A stretch of DNA of 42,931 nucleotides, from NCBI GenBank assembly GCA_041628225.1, contig JBFKPQ010000004.1, positions 1-42,931 of the forward strand, in the 5' to 3' direction. The stretch is from JBFKPQ01 sp041628225. Lineage in GTDB: Bacteria > Actinomycetota > Acidimicrobiia > Spongiisociales > JAENVV01. The notes below the pieces were generated by a model. The model did not search any database, had not been told where the DNA came from, and saw only the letters and a list, made by a program, of their open reading frames with translations. This document shows, piece by piece, positions 1 to 7,545 of the stretch. The first letter of the stretch is position 1, and every line of letters starts with the position of its first letter. The position numbers and the translations under genes are program-made.

Positions 1-39
1 CAAGCGCCAATGCGAAGGCGCGAGGCTCGCCGGGTGCTG

Positions 40-45
40 TACCCT
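40..45 (+). promoter_or_regulatory. Putative -10 element (TACCCT) for a leaderless metG transcript
   Basis: TACCCT (TANNNT type) ends 9 bases before the ATG at 55. No Shine-Dalgarno precedes that ATG. The spacing fits transcription starting at or next to the start codon. The same arrangement recurs before many genes here. No convincing -35 can be judged because the window starts too close. Confidence 0.4.
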
Positions 46-54
46 GCTCCGGTC

Positions 55-1707
55 ATGTCCGCTCCTCGACCGATCCTCGTCGCCGTAGCGTGGCCCTACG
101 CCAGCGGTTCCCGGCATCTCGGCCATCTCGCCGGGGCCTACCTCCCTGCCGACATCTTCGCCCGCTACCACCGGATCGCCGGCAATCGCGTGCTCATGGT
201 GTCCGGGTCCGACGTACACGGCACGCCGATCACCGTTCGAGCCGACGAGGAGGGTGTCACACCCGAGGAGATCGCCGATCGCTTCCATGCCGAGTTTCTG
301 ACCAACTGGAAGGCCCTCGGCATCTCGTGGGACCTGTACACCTCCACCGGCACCGACAACCACGCCGAGGTGAGTCAGGACATGTTCCTGGGGCTGCTCG
401 AGAACGGCTATCTCGTCAAGCAGACGACCGAGCAGTTCTACGACCCCGACGCCGAGCGATTCCTCCCCGATCGCTACGTCGAGGGGACCTGTCCGCATTG
501 TGGCTACGGCGACGCGCGCGGCGACCAGTGCGACAACTGTGGCCGCACGCTCGACCCGGAAGACCTCGGCGCGCCGCGCTCGAAGCTGACCGGTGCCCAG
601 CCGGAACTTCGTTCGACCGAGCATTTCTTCCTGGCCTTGTCCAAGCTGCAAGAGGACGTCGCCGCATGGTTGGCCACCCGCACGGGGTGGCGGCGACATG
701 TCCTCAACTGGGCTCAGAGCTTCGTGCACGAGGGATTGCACGACCGAGCCATCACGCGTGACCTCGACTGGGGCATTCCCGTGCCGGTCGACGACCTCGG
801 ACCCGGCAAGCGCATCTACGTCTGGTTCGAAGCGGTCATCGGGTATCTCTCGGCCGCCAAGGAGTGGTCGACGTCGGCCGGGGTTCCGGACGCGTGGCGA
901 CTGTGGTGGGAGAATCCGGACGCAGAGTCGTACTACTTCATCGGCAAGGACAACATCCCCTTTCATGCCGTCATGTGGCCGGCGATGCTGCTCGGGTACG
1001 GCGGTCTCAACCTCCCCACGAACATCCCCGCCAACCAGTACATCACGTTTTCCGGCGGAAAGGCGTCGGCGAGCCGTGGCGTCGGCAAGGCGATCGGGTA
1101 CTACACCGACCGGCTCGAGCCCGACGCCTTGCGGTACGCCCTCGCTTCGAATCTCCCCGAACAGAACGACACCGACCTCTCTGAGGAAGAGCTACAGCGC
1201 GCCATCAATCAAGAACTGGTGGCCACCTGGGGCAACCTCGTCAACCGGGTGTTGAACATGTCGTGGAAGAACTTCGATGCCAAGGTTCCGCAGCCCGGGC
1301 AGCTGGGAGCACGAGACCGAGAACTGCTCGACACCGTCGACGAAGCGCTCGTGACCGCCGCCGGCCAGATCGAAGCGGTCGAACTCCGAGCCGCCCTCCG
1401 CACGATGATGGATGCTGCTCAGGCCACGAACGTGTACCTGAACGAGAAGGAACCGTGGAAAACGGCCAAGAACGACCTGGCGGCGACGGCCACCACGCTC
1501 CACACCGCGCTGTCGGCGATCAACGGGATCAAGACGGGACTCTTCCCGTTCCTGCCGCACACGTCGGCGCGAATCCACGGCTGGCTGGGCCAGGACGGAA
1601 CCGTCCAGTCGCAGGGTTGGGTCAGGACGGTCGTGATGCCCGGAACCCCGCTCGTGAAACCGGAACCCCTGTTCCGCAAAGCCGAACTGGTCACCGACGA
1701 CGAATAG
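55..1707 (+). CDS. metG: Methionyl-tRNA synthetase
   Basis: Cytosolic class I aminoacyl-tRNA synthetase that charges tRNA-Met with methionine using ATP. The HIGH-type motif reads HLGH near residue 22, followed by the archaeal-like block GAYLPADIFARYHR. A zinc knuckle with two CxxC pairs (CPHC and CDNC) lies near residues 146-165. The KMSKS loop reads GGKASASRG, a K-x-S-x-S form. The C-terminal half is the anticodon-binding helical domain; no extra C-terminal tRNA-binding domain is present. An upstream in-frame ATG exists at 10, but the conserved region begins right after the ATG at 55 and a TACCCT element sits just before it, so I chose 55 (550 aa). It stands alone ahead of an unrelated small membrane protein. 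Confidence 0.95.
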   Translation: MSAPRPILVAVAWPYASGSRHLGHLAGAYLPADIFARYHRIAGNRVLMVSGSDVHGTPITVRADEEGVTPEEIADRFHAEFLTNWKALGISWDLYTSTGTDNHAEVSQDMFLGLLENGYLVKQTTEQFYDPDAERFLPDRYVEGTCPHCGYGDARGDQCDNCGRTLDPEDLGAPRSKLTGAQPELRSTEHFFLALSKLQEDVAAWLATRTGWRRHVLNWAQSFVHEGLHDRAITRDLDWGIPVPVDDLGPGKRIYVWFEAVIGYLSAAKEWSTSAGVPDAWRLWWENPDAESYYFIGKDNIPFHAVMWPAMLLGYGGLNLPTNIPANQYITFSGGKASASRGVGKAIGYYTDRLEPDALRYALASNLPEQNDTDLSEEELQRAINQELVATWGNLVNRVLNMSWKNFDAKVPQPGQLGARDRELLDTVDEALVTAAGQIEAVELRAALRTMMDAAQATNVYLNEKEPWKTAKNDLAATATTLHTALSAINGIKTGLFPFLPHTSARIHGWLGQDGTVQSQGWVRTVVMPGTPLVKPEPLFRKAELVTDDE

Positions 1708-1744
1708 CGGGAACTTTCGAGCCCTCCTGTGCGTCTTATGGCAT

Positions 1745-1951
1745 ATGAACCGTCGCACGCGTCTTGTCACAGGCGGAACCTTGCTCGCCGCCGGGGCTGT
1801 CGCCGCCCCTATCCCAGTGGTGCCCGGCTTCGTGCTCGTCGCCGCCGGCCTGGGGGTCTTGGCGCCCGAGGTGGCGTGGGCGAACCGGCTGGCCGGCTAT
1901 CTCCCTGATCGCATGACGCGCCGATCATCTCAGGTGACCGACGACCGGTAG
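1745..1951 (+). CDS. Small membrane protein, PGPGW-like
   Basis: A 68-aa protein with a basic N-terminus (MNRRTR) followed by two hydrophobic stretches, about residues 8-24 and 27-42, separated by a Pro-rich turn (APIPVVPG). The layout resembles the small PGPGW-type putative transmembrane proteins of actinobacteria, where a Pro/Gly turn links two short helices, though the exact PGPGW string is not present. Function unknown. It lies 37 bases after metG and 15 bases before the ABC ATPase, on the same strand. Coding potential is supported by composition and by the fit between neighbours. Confidence 0.6.
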   Translation: MNRRTRLVTGGTLLAAGAVAAPIPVVPGFVLVAAGLGVLAPEVAWANRLAGYLPDRMTRRSSQVTDDR

Positions 1952-1954
1952 GGT
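1949..1954 (+). promoter_or_regulatory. Possible -10 element (TAGGGT) before the ABC ATPase
   Basis: TAGGGT overlaps the stop codon of the preceding small gene and ends 12 bases before the ATG at 1967, which lacks a clear Shine-Dalgarno. One of the weaker members of the TANNNT series in this window. Confidence 0.25.
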
Positions 1955-1966
1955 GAACCGTCTGCG

Positions 1967-2869
1967 ATGTCAGACAGCCTGTTCACCACCCACCAGCTCT
2001 CCCACCGTTATCCCGGCGTTCTGGCGCTCGATGGCGTCGACCTCGACGTGCCGCCGGGCCGCATCGGTCTCGTGGGGGCAAACGGCGCCGGCAAGAGCAC
2101 TCTCATCAAGATCCTCCTGGGTTTGCTCGACCCGTCGGGTGGGTCGGTGCGCGTGCTCGAGCACGACGTCGCGTCCGAGCGGCGGTCGGTGCGAGAACGG
2201 GTCGGCTACATGCCCGAAGGAGCCTGCTTGCCGCTCGATCAGACGGCCGCCGATTTCGTCACGTATGCCGCCGAACTGGCCGGGCTCCCCGCCAACGCCT
2301 CGCGACGGCGGGCGTCCGAGGCGCTGACCCTCGTCGGTCTCGACGAGGAGCGATTCCGATACCTCGGCGATTTCTCCACCGGAATGTTCCAGAGAGTCAA
2401 GCTCGCCCAGGCGATCGTCCACGACCCCGAGGTCGTGTTCCTCGACGAGCCGGCGTCGGGCCTCGACCCAGACGGCCGGGCCCAGATGCTCGACCTGATC
2501 CGCCGGCTCGGGGATTTCGGGATCAGTGTCGTGTTTTCGACGCACATCATCGCCGACATCGAGCAGACCTGTGAGTGGGTCGTCATGCTCGATGCTGGCA
2601 AGCTGCTCCGTGCCGGTCCATTGGCACGGCTCGGGACGCACGGCGTCGTGCGACTCGAAGTAGTCGGCGACCAGGAGGCCGTCGCCCACCGCCTGCGAGA
2701 AGCTGGCGCAACCGTGACCACGGCCCGGACCCATCTGCTCGTCGCCGCCGATGCCGATCCGTTCGGGATGATCCTCGCCGCCACCGCGTCCGAGCATGCC
2801 GGTATTCGAGCGATGCGCGAAGCCGAGGTGACGCTCGAAGAAGCGTTCTTCGGTGGGCAAGCGACATGA
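1967..2869 (+). CDS. ABC-2 type transporter ATP-binding protein (first pair)
   Basis: Cytoplasmic ATPase subunit, 300 aa, of an ABC-2 type exporter. Walker A (GANGAGKST) lies at residues 37-45, the signature loop is FSTGMFQ at 137-143 and Walker B is VVFLDEP at 157-163, followed by the H-loop (FSTHI). The signature departs from LSGGQ in the way common for ABC-2 ATPases. About 90 C-terminal residues follow the nucleotide-binding fold. Its stop overlaps the ATG of the downstream permease (ATGA), so the two are translationally coupled. The substrate cannot be read from sequence; related pairs export drugs or lipids or help assemble membrane components. Confidence 0.9.
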   Translation: MSDSLFTTHQLSHRYPGVLALDGVDLDVPPGRIGLVGANGAGKSTLIKILLGLLDPSGGSVRVLEHDVASERRSVRERVGYMPEGACLPLDQTAADFVTYAAELAGLPANASRRRASEALTLVGLDEERFRYLGDFSTGMFQRVKLAQAIVHDPEVVFLDEPASGLDPDGRAQMLDLIRRLGDFGISVVFSTHIIADIEQTCEWVVMLDAGKLLRAGPLARLGTHGVVRLEVVGDQEAVAHRLREAGATVTTARTHLLVAADADPFGMILAATASEHAGIRAMREAEVTLEEAFFGGQAT

Positions 2870-3738
2870 CCGACCGAGCGATCATCGTCGACCGCGGTTA
2901 TCGCACCTACGACGGTGAGCGCCGCGGTACGGGAGCGGCCGTTGGCGCCATCATCCGAGACGGCTTCCGCAGGGTCCTCGGCCTGCGGCGGAAGGCCCGT
3001 TCGAAGCTCTTTCCGTGGGCGCTGATCGGACTCATGGTCATGCTCGCGGCGCTCTTCGTCCTCATCCAATGGATCGCCGGAGAACTGACCGACGACCTTC
3101 CGCGCTACGGCGAATACTTCGACACGATCTCGGCATTGCCCATCCTCTTCATGGCGCTCGCCGCACCCCAGCTCCTCGTCCCCGATCGCACCCAGGGGGT
3201 CCTGGCGGTGTACCTGTCGAGGCCACTGCGCATGGGCGACTACCTGCTCGCCAAGGGCATCGCACTCTTCACGCTGATGATGGCGCTGTATCTCACGCCA
3301 CAACTCATCCTCCACCTGGGACTTGCCGGGCTCGCTCCCGAGGGCTTCTTCACCTATCTCGGCGACAACGCCGACGTGCTGTGGAAGGTACCGGTCGTCG
3401 CGTTCGTCTACTTCTGTCTGCACGGGTCGCTCGCCGTTGCCGTGGCGTCCTACGTGCCGCGCATCGGCTTCGCCGCCGGGACCTATCTCGGCATCGTCAT
3501 CATCGCCAATCGTCTCGCCGAATTCCTGTCAGAGGCGGCCTTCTCAGGTGCACGCTGGTTCGCCTTCCTGGCGTTCGAGCAACACCCCAGATACGTGCGG
3601 GACTGGGTCTTCGATCTCCCAGGACAGACCATCATGGGCGCGGCGGGGTTCGAGCCGTGGGCCGCCCTCGCCGCCGTCGGCGCGATCGTGGCCGCCTCGG
3701 CGGTGGCGGTGTGGGCGCAGTATCGGCGGCTGCCATGA
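2866..3738 (+). CDS. ABC-2 type permease (first pair)
   Basis: Integral membrane subunit, 290 aa, partner of the preceding ATPase. After a polar N-terminus with a YRTYDGERRG segment, hydrophobic segments begin near residue 50 (WALIGLMVMLAALFVLIQWI) and recur to the C-terminus, giving about six helices. The YRTYDG start is seen in other actinobacterial ABC-2 permeases. An in-frame extension upstream lies inside the ATPase gene and is not real; the ATG at 2866 overlaps the ATPase stop by four bases. It ends with another ATGA overlap into the second ATPase, so all four genes form one operon. Confidence 0.85.
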   Translation: MTDRAIIVDRGYRTYDGERRGTGAAVGAIIRDGFRRVLGLRRKARSKLFPWALIGLMVMLAALFVLIQWIAGELTDDLPRYGEYFDTISALPILFMALAAPQLLVPDRTQGVLAVYLSRPLRMGDYLLAKGIALFTLMMALYLTPQLILHLGLAGLAPEGFFTYLGDNADVLWKVPVVAFVYFCLHGSLAVAVASYVPRIGFAAGTYLGIVIIANRLAEFLSEAAFSGARWFAFLAFEQHPRYVRDWVFDLPGQTIMGAAGFEPWAALAAVGAIVAASAVAVWAQYRRLP

Positions 3739-4673
3739 CCGACGCGCGATTCGTCGACGATGCCCGTCTCGTCATCGAGGACGTCTCGAAGTGGTTCGGC
3801 CAGAAGGTGGCCGTCTCGGAAATATCCTGTTCGATCGGTCCGGGCGTGACCGGCCTCCTCGGCCCGAACGGCGCCGGCAAGACGACGTTGTTGCGACTGC
3901 TGGTCGGCCTGCTCCACCCGTCCGAAGGCCGCGTCCTCGTCGAGGGCGTCGAACCCCAACGAGACCCGACCGTCCTGGGCGATGTGGGGTTCGTCTCGGA
4001 GGATGAGTCCGTGTACGGATCGCTGTCGGCGCGCCAGTTCGTTCGGTTCAACGCCACACTCGCCGGCGTCGCCGATCCCGACACCGCTACGACGCGCGCA
4101 CTCGAAACCGTGGCTCTCACCGACGTTGCCGACCGGCGCGTCGGAGATTTCTCGAAGGGGATGCGCCAGCGCGCCAAGGTCGCCGCCGCCCTGGTCCACG
4201 ACCCATCCGTGCTGATCCTCGACGAACCACTCAATGGCGCCGACCCCGTCCAACGGGCGCATCTCATCGACCTGTTCGTCCAACTCGGCAACCAGGGCAG
4301 GACGGTTCTCGTCTCTTCGCATGTCCTCCACGAGGTGGAACGCATGGCCGACCGTGTCATCGCCGTCATCGACGGTCGGCTGGCGGCGGTCGGAGGCGTT
4401 CGTTCGCTCCGCACCCTCATGACCGACATCCCGCAGACCATTCGGATCGATTCGTCCGACGCCCGAGGTCTGGCCGCCGCGCTCGTAGCCAGCCCCTACG
4501 TCGGTGGAGTGTCGATCGACGACGGAACGGTCCACGCCAAGGCTTCCGATCCGGCCGGCCTGGCGCGAGCCATCCCGATCGTGGCGCGCGACCTCGGGCT
4601 GTCGATCACCCGCGTCGAACCCGAGGACGAATCGCTCGAAAGCGTCTTCGGCTATTTGATCGGGCGCCGATGA
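3735..4673 (+). CDS. ABC-2 type transporter ATP-binding protein (second pair)
   Basis: Second ATPase of the tandem ABC-2 cluster, 312 aa. Walker A (GPNGAGKTT) lies at residues 43-51, followed by the signature FSKGMRQRAK, Walker B VLILDEP and H-loop SSHVL. It is clearly related to the first ATPase but not a recent duplicate. The C-terminal extension ends with ESVFGYLIG, the usual tail of drug- or Nos-type ABC-2 ATPases. Start at 3735 overlaps the first permease; stop overlaps the second permease, both as ATGA. Possibly the two ATPases and two permeases form one heteromeric complex. Confidence 0.9.
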   Translation: MTDARFVDDARLVIEDVSKWFGQKVAVSEISCSIGPGVTGLLGPNGAGKTTLLRLLVGLLHPSEGRVLVEGVEPQRDPTVLGDVGFVSEDESVYGSLSARQFVRFNATLAGVADPDTATTRALETVALTDVADRRVGDFSKGMRQRAKVAAALVHDPSVLILDEPLNGADPVQRAHLIDLFVQLGNQGRTVLVSSHVLHEVERMADRVIAVIDGRLAAVGGVRSLRTLMTDIPQTIRIDSSDARGLAAALVASPYVGGVSIDDGTVHAKASDPAGLARAIPIVARDLGLSITRVEPEDESLESVFGYLIGRR

Positions 4674-5401
4674 CGGCAGCCATCGCGATCTTCGCCAATG
4701 TGATCCGACGCCTGCTGCAGCGCCGGGTGGCCGTGGCGCTCATCCTCGCGACCTCGGCACATGCCCTCGTCATCCTGCTCGCCTCACCCGACGACGTCAC
4801 CGATGCGTACCACGGGTTCACGCTGTTGCTGTACCTGGCGTTTGCCGTCCCGATCGCAGCTCTCGTCACGGCAACTGCGGCGTTCGGCGACGAACGCCGC
4901 GACAACACGCTGCCCTACGTGGTGGTGAAACCGATCAGCCGACTGACCATCGCGCTCTCCGTGACGTTCGCCACGTTCGCGGCGATCTTGGTGGTTGCGC
5001 TGCCCGGATTGGTGCTGTCGTGGACCATCGGCGCCGTACGCCTCGACGATCCTGGCATCGGATGGCCGGCCGTCGTGGCATTGGCCGTCGTCGCGGCCGG
5101 CTACGCAGCGATCTTCGTGCCGCTCGGCCTGCTCTTCGAGCGCGCCACGCTCGTCGGCCTCGCCTACATCTTCGTGTGGGAATCGATCCTCGCCTTCGCC
5201 GCCACGACCTTGGCTGCGTCATCGGTGTGGCGAATCGGGCTGACGGCCTACGTCGCGCTCGCCGAAGACCTCCCGGAGTTCCGCGACATCCTCGGACAAC
5301 TCACCCCTGGAGCGGGCGGAGCAGCGGCAAAGGCTGTGGTGTTGCTCGTACTCTCGGTTGCCCTCTCCACGTGGGCGCTGCGGCGGCGCGACCTCGTCTG
5401 A
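4670..5401 (+). CDS. ABC-2 type permease (second pair)
   Basis: Integral membrane protein, 243 aa, with about six hydrophobic helices, the last ending in a short basic tail (LRRRDLV). The segment FGDERRDNTLPYVVVKPISR matches the loop of ABC-2 permeases that follows the second helix (usually ERRxxTLxxLLxxPIS). It is the last gene of the four-gene operon and is followed by a GC-rich hairpin at 5411-5435. Confidence 0.85.
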   Translation: MTAAIAIFANVIRRLLQRRVAVALILATSAHALVILLASPDDVTDAYHGFTLLLYLAFAVPIAALVTATAAFGDERRDNTLPYVVVKPISRLTIALSVTFATFAAILVVALPGLVLSWTIGAVRLDDPGIGWPAVVALAVVAAGYAAIFVPLGLLFERATLVGLAYIFVWESILAFAATTLAASSVWRIGLTAYVALAEDLPEFRDILGQLTPGAGGAAAKAVVLLVLSVALSTWALRRRDLV

Positions 5402-5410
5402 ACGCGAAAC

Positions 5411-5435
5411 GGGGGCAGCCCAGAAGGCCGCCCCC
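5411..5435. terminator. Shared terminator hairpin between converging genes
   Basis: GGGGGC/GCCCCC arms plus an inner GCC/GGC pairing around a CAGAA loop, in the 53-base gap between the ABC permease stop and the sodN stop. No U-tract follows on either strand, as is usual in high-GC actinobacteria. It could serve both converging transcripts. Confidence 0.7.
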
Positions 5436-5454
5436 GCCACGATGGAAGATCGAA

Positions 5455-5871
5455 TCAGGCGGGCGGGTAAACGCCCATCCCCTTGGCTTTGTCGGTCTGC
5501 CAGAAGATGTCGGAGATCTCGTCGATCAGCTCGACCAGTTTCTCACCGTCTGCCGGATCGACCGACTTCTTGGCGACTCCCGCCGCCCGAATCGCACGCC
5601 AGAAGAGGTCGTGGAGCTGCGGGAACTGCTCGACGTGCTCGGGTCCGAAGAAGTCGGCCCACAACACCATGAGATGGTGCTTGCACACCTCAGCCTGCTG
5701 TTCCTTGATGGCGAGCGCCCTGGCGCGAAACACGTCGTCGTCCGACGCCTGGTACTTCTCGGCGGCCTTGAGCACCGACATCGCTTCGATCTTCGCCTGA
5801 GCCGGGTCGTACACCCCACAGAACAGGTCGCAGTGCGCGTGAGCCACCTTGGACGGCTTGAAGACTCCCAT
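5455..5871 (-). CDS. sodN: Nickel superoxide dismutase
   Basis: Converts superoxide to oxygen and hydrogen peroxide with a nickel ion bound by the N-terminal hook of the processed protein. The ATG at 5871 gives a 138-aa precursor with a 12-residue propeptide (MGVFKPSKVAHA); the mature enzyme starts HCDLFCGVYDPAQA. His1, Cys2 and Cys6 (Ni ligands), Asp3 and Tyr9 are present. Position 5, normally Pro in the HCxxPCGxY motif, is Phe here; the codon is TTC. The rest (KEQQAEVCKHH, VLWADFF, IFWQTDKAK) follows the family. A longer in-frame reading upstream runs into the divergent protease gene and is not used: AAGGAGG lies 8 bases before the chosen ATG. The divergent neighbour is the expected maturation protease. 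Confidence 0.95.
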   Translation of the reverse strand: MGVFKPSKVAHAHCDLFCGVYDPAQAKIEAMSVLKAAEKYQASDDDVFRARALAIKEQQAEVCKHHLMVLWADFFGPEHVEQFPQLHDLFWRAIRAAGVAKKSVDPADGEKLVELIDEISDIFWQTDKAKGMGVYPPA

Positions 5872-5879
5872 GAACGGAT

Positions 5880-5886
5880 CCTCCTT
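5880..5886 (-). promoter_or_regulatory. Strong Shine-Dalgarno of sodN
   Basis: AAGGAGG on the minus strand, 8 bases before the ATG at 5871. It fixes the start that yields the 12-residue propeptide and rules out the longer in-frame reading. Confidence 0.85.
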
Positions 5887-5897
5887 CGAACTCGTGA

Positions 5898-6356
5898 ATG
5901 CCTGTGACCCTACACTTCGCACGCGACGTGCTGACCAGATTCGTGATCGCCGAAGGATCCATGCGCCCTGCTCTATCACCGGGCGACTACGTGTTGGCGG
6001 TTCGCCGGCGAGCAGTTCCACGCCGCGGTGACATCATCGTGTTCGAGTCACGCCCGGGCTTCTGGCTGTGCAAGCGAGTCGTCGGGCTCCCCAGCGAAGA
6101 GCTCTCGATCGATGCAGGTTCCGTTTCGATCGACGACCGGCCGCTCGTCGAGCCGTGGACGATCTTCGACACCGCGGGCAAGGGAACGTGGACGCTGGGG
6201 CCGCGCGAAGTGTTCGTGCTGGGTGACGTACGCCACGGTTCCGACGGCGACTCCCGGCAGGTCGGACCGATCTCGGTAGATCCGGCGTGGTGGCAGGTCA
6301 GGTGGCGCTACTGGCCGGTTCGACGCGTCGGCTCGGCCTCCACGACCGTTCGATAG
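5898..6356 (+). CDS. sodX: Nickel-type SOD maturation protease (S26 family)
   Basis: Signal-peptidase-like Ser/Lys protease expected to remove the SodN propeptide. The catalytic Ser is in EGSMRPALSPGDYVL (Ser21) and the general base Lys is in CKRVVGLP (Lys59); the later VLGD motif and its Asp/Ser-containing surroundings (HGSDGDSR) complete the S26 pattern. No N-terminal membrane anchor is visible, consistent with cytoplasmic action. From ATG 5898 the protein has 152 aa. A GTG at 5928, 11 bases after a TACACT element, would give 142 aa and is equally plausible. It is divergent from sodN. Its last 49 bases overlap the converging gene at 6308-6817. Confidence 0.85.
   Translation: MPVTLHFARDVLTRFVIAEGSMRPALSPGDYVLAVRRRAVPRRGDIIVFESRPGFWLCKRVVGLPSEELSIDAGSVSIDDRPLVEPWTIFDTAGKGTWTLGPREVFVLGDVRHGSDGDSRQVGPISVDPAWWQVRWRYWPVRRVGSASTTVR
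5911..5916 (+). promoter_or_regulatory. Possible -10 element (TACACT) for sodX
   Basis: TACACT lies inside the longest reading of sodX and ends 11 bases before an in-frame GTG (5928). If used, the true start is GTG 5928 on a near-leaderless message. Confidence 0.3.
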
Positions 6357-6817
6357 GCGACCCAGTCGCGCCACTTTGGCTCGAGGAGCGGTACCAGCTC
6401 GGCGAGGTTTCGACGCGCGTTGTCGATCCCGTCCATCGGGTGGACCATACCGACCATCCACACTCCCCAACGGTTGGGCGTGAACGGCGCCATCTCGAGC
6501 AGGTAGGCCTCCGTGGACCTTCTCCATTCCAGCCCGGCCCGCGAGCTGTCCGGCGCGACGACGAAACCGTCGCCCGTGTCCAGGTCCGGACGGCGGACGA
6601 AGTCGGTGATGGCTCCCAGCCGAAAGCCATCGACCTCGATCTCTTCGAGCACGCGGAACCCGTGGTACGGCGGGGCTCCGGCAGGTGGCGCCATGAAGCC
6701 GGGTTGATCTGCCGCGGTCGTGTCCGCGTCGGGGTCGAGGGCCAGGTGCTGCGTCAGCGCGAACAAGTCGGGGGCGCCGCCGCGCCGGCGCGAAATCAGA
6801 TTGTCCAACCAACCCAT
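6308..6817 (-). CDS. Hypothetical protein, 169 aa
   Basis: I do not recognise the family. It starts MGWLDNLISRRRGG, a short amphipathic and basic segment, then a soluble mixed alpha/beta sequence with conserved-looking blocks APPYHGFRVLEE, RRPDLDTGDGFVV and PFTPNRWGVWMVGMVHPMDG. No signal peptide, Cys pairs or membrane helices. A TATGAT element lies 20 bases upstream of the ATG on the minus strand. Its 3' end overlaps the sodX 3' end by 49 bases. Good codon-position GC bias and the clean start argue that it is a real gene. Function unknown. Confidence 0.65.
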   Translation of the reverse strand: MGWLDNLISRRRGGAPDLFALTQHLALDPDADTTAADQPGFMAPPAGAPPYHGFRVLEEIEVDGFRLGAITDFVRRPDLDTGDGFVVAPDSSRAGLEWRRSTEAYLLEMAPFTPNRWGVWMVGMVHPMDGIDNARRNLAELVPLLEPKWRDWVAYRTVVEAEPTRRTGQ

Positions 6818-6837
6818 GGGACCCCCGGACGGGCAGC

Positions 6838-6843
6838 ATCATA
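6838..6843 (-). promoter_or_regulatory. Putative -10 (TATGAT) for the 169-aa hypothetical gene
   Basis: TATGAT on the minus strand matches the consensus TATAAT at five of six positions and ends 20 bases before the ATG at 6817. No good -35 is seen. Confidence 0.4.
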
Positions 6844-6908
6844 GACCGGCGACCACCGAGCGTCGGGATTGTCGCCAAGAAGCTCACGCCATGCGCTACA
6901 AAGCCTCC

Positions 6909-7070
6909 ATGCGATGCAGATGGTGCCGCCAACCTATGGGGTACGTGCACGGGCATGGAGCATGCCTCGACGGTCGATGCCCGATGTTCGGCGTGAACCA
7001 GGCCGAGTGCTGCGATGGCGAGATGATCGAGAGCTGTCCGGTCCCGACGAGCGACATCGCTTCGACCTGA
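6909..7070 (+). CDS. Small Cys-rich (probable metal-binding) protein
   Basis: A 53-aa protein starting MRCRWCRQPMGYVHGHGACL, with Cys at residues 3, 6, 19, 24, 34, 35 and 43 and His at 14 and 16. The pattern (CxxC, HGHxxC, CPMFGxNQ, CCDGE) is one I associate with small uncharacterised bacterial proteins. It could bind zinc or an iron-sulfur cluster, or act in thiol chemistry; no function is known to me. An in-frame ATG at 6891 would add six residues, but the CxxC next to ATG 6909 is the natural start and a TACAAA element lies 6 bases before it. It is 53 bases ahead of the ACT protein. Confidence 0.6.
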   Translation: MRCRWCRQPMGYVHGHGACLDGRCPMFGVNQAECCDGEMIESCPVPTSDIAST

Positions 7071-7123
7071 ACGTTTCCCCTCGAGCGGTCCACGGGCCAT
7101 CGAGGACGGCGTAAGGTGAAAGC

Positions 7124-7507
7124 ATGATCGAGTTCACCGTGCGACTCGCCAACCGACCGGGGATGCTCGCCCAGCTCACCGAAACGCTCGCCTTCCACGG
7201 GGTCCACATCGAAGCGCTGTCCGCGTATGGCATGAACGACGAGGGGTTCGTGCGCATGGTCGTGCAAGACGACGCAGCGGCGCGGCGCGCCTTGCGAAAA
7301 GCCGGTTTGGTGGCCTCCGAACGTTCGATCGTGACCACGATCATCTCGCACGATCCTGGGTCGCTGGCGAGGATGACTCGGAGCCTCGCCGAATCCGACG
7401 TCAACGTCGACGCGCTCTACCTGCTGAAGTCGACGTCGGAGGGCCAGGAATTCGCCCTGGTCGTATCGGATCCCGACATCGCGCGCCACCGCCTGCAAGC
7501 GAGCTGA
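7124..7507 (+). CDS. Tandem ACT-domain protein
   Basis: A 127-aa cytoplasmic protein made of two ACT domains. The first is about residues 2-68 (IEFTVRLANRPGMLAQLTETL, the typical NRPGxLAxLT turn), the second about 71-127 (DPGSLARMTRSLAESDVNVD). ACT domains bind amino acids or other small ligands and regulate metabolism. No catalytic domain is attached, so it is probably a free regulatory subunit or sensor; the ligand is unknown. The ATG is preceded by AAGGTG. It lies just ahead of a lipoprotein gene with its own likely promoter. Confidence 0.8.
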   Translation: MIEFTVRLANRPGMLAQLTETLAFHGVHIEALSAYGMNDEGFVRMVVQDDAAARRALRKAGLVASERSIVTTIISHDPGSLARMTRSLAESDVNVDALYLLKSTSEGQEFALVVSDPDIARHRLQAS

Positions 7508-7531
7508 CACGGACTAGGACCTGCCGGTCGG

Positions 7532-7537
7532 TACACT
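7532..7537 (+). promoter_or_regulatory. Putative -10 element (TACACT) for the DUF3048 lipoprotein
   Basis: TACACT ends 8 bases before the GTG at 7546, with no Shine-Dalgarno in between. This is the spacing expected for a leaderless message. Confidence 0.45.
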
Positions 7538-7545
7538 CCCCCGGC

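Noticed and set aside
1052..1086. MetRS KMSKS loop reads KASAS, lacking the second Lys
   Set aside because: Archaeal-like MetRS proteins commonly have K-F-S-T-S at this place, so loss of the second Lys is normal for this subgroup.
5872..6021. Longer N-terminus for sodN
   Set aside because: It would bury the propeptide and overlap sodX; the AAGGAGG fixes the start at 5871.
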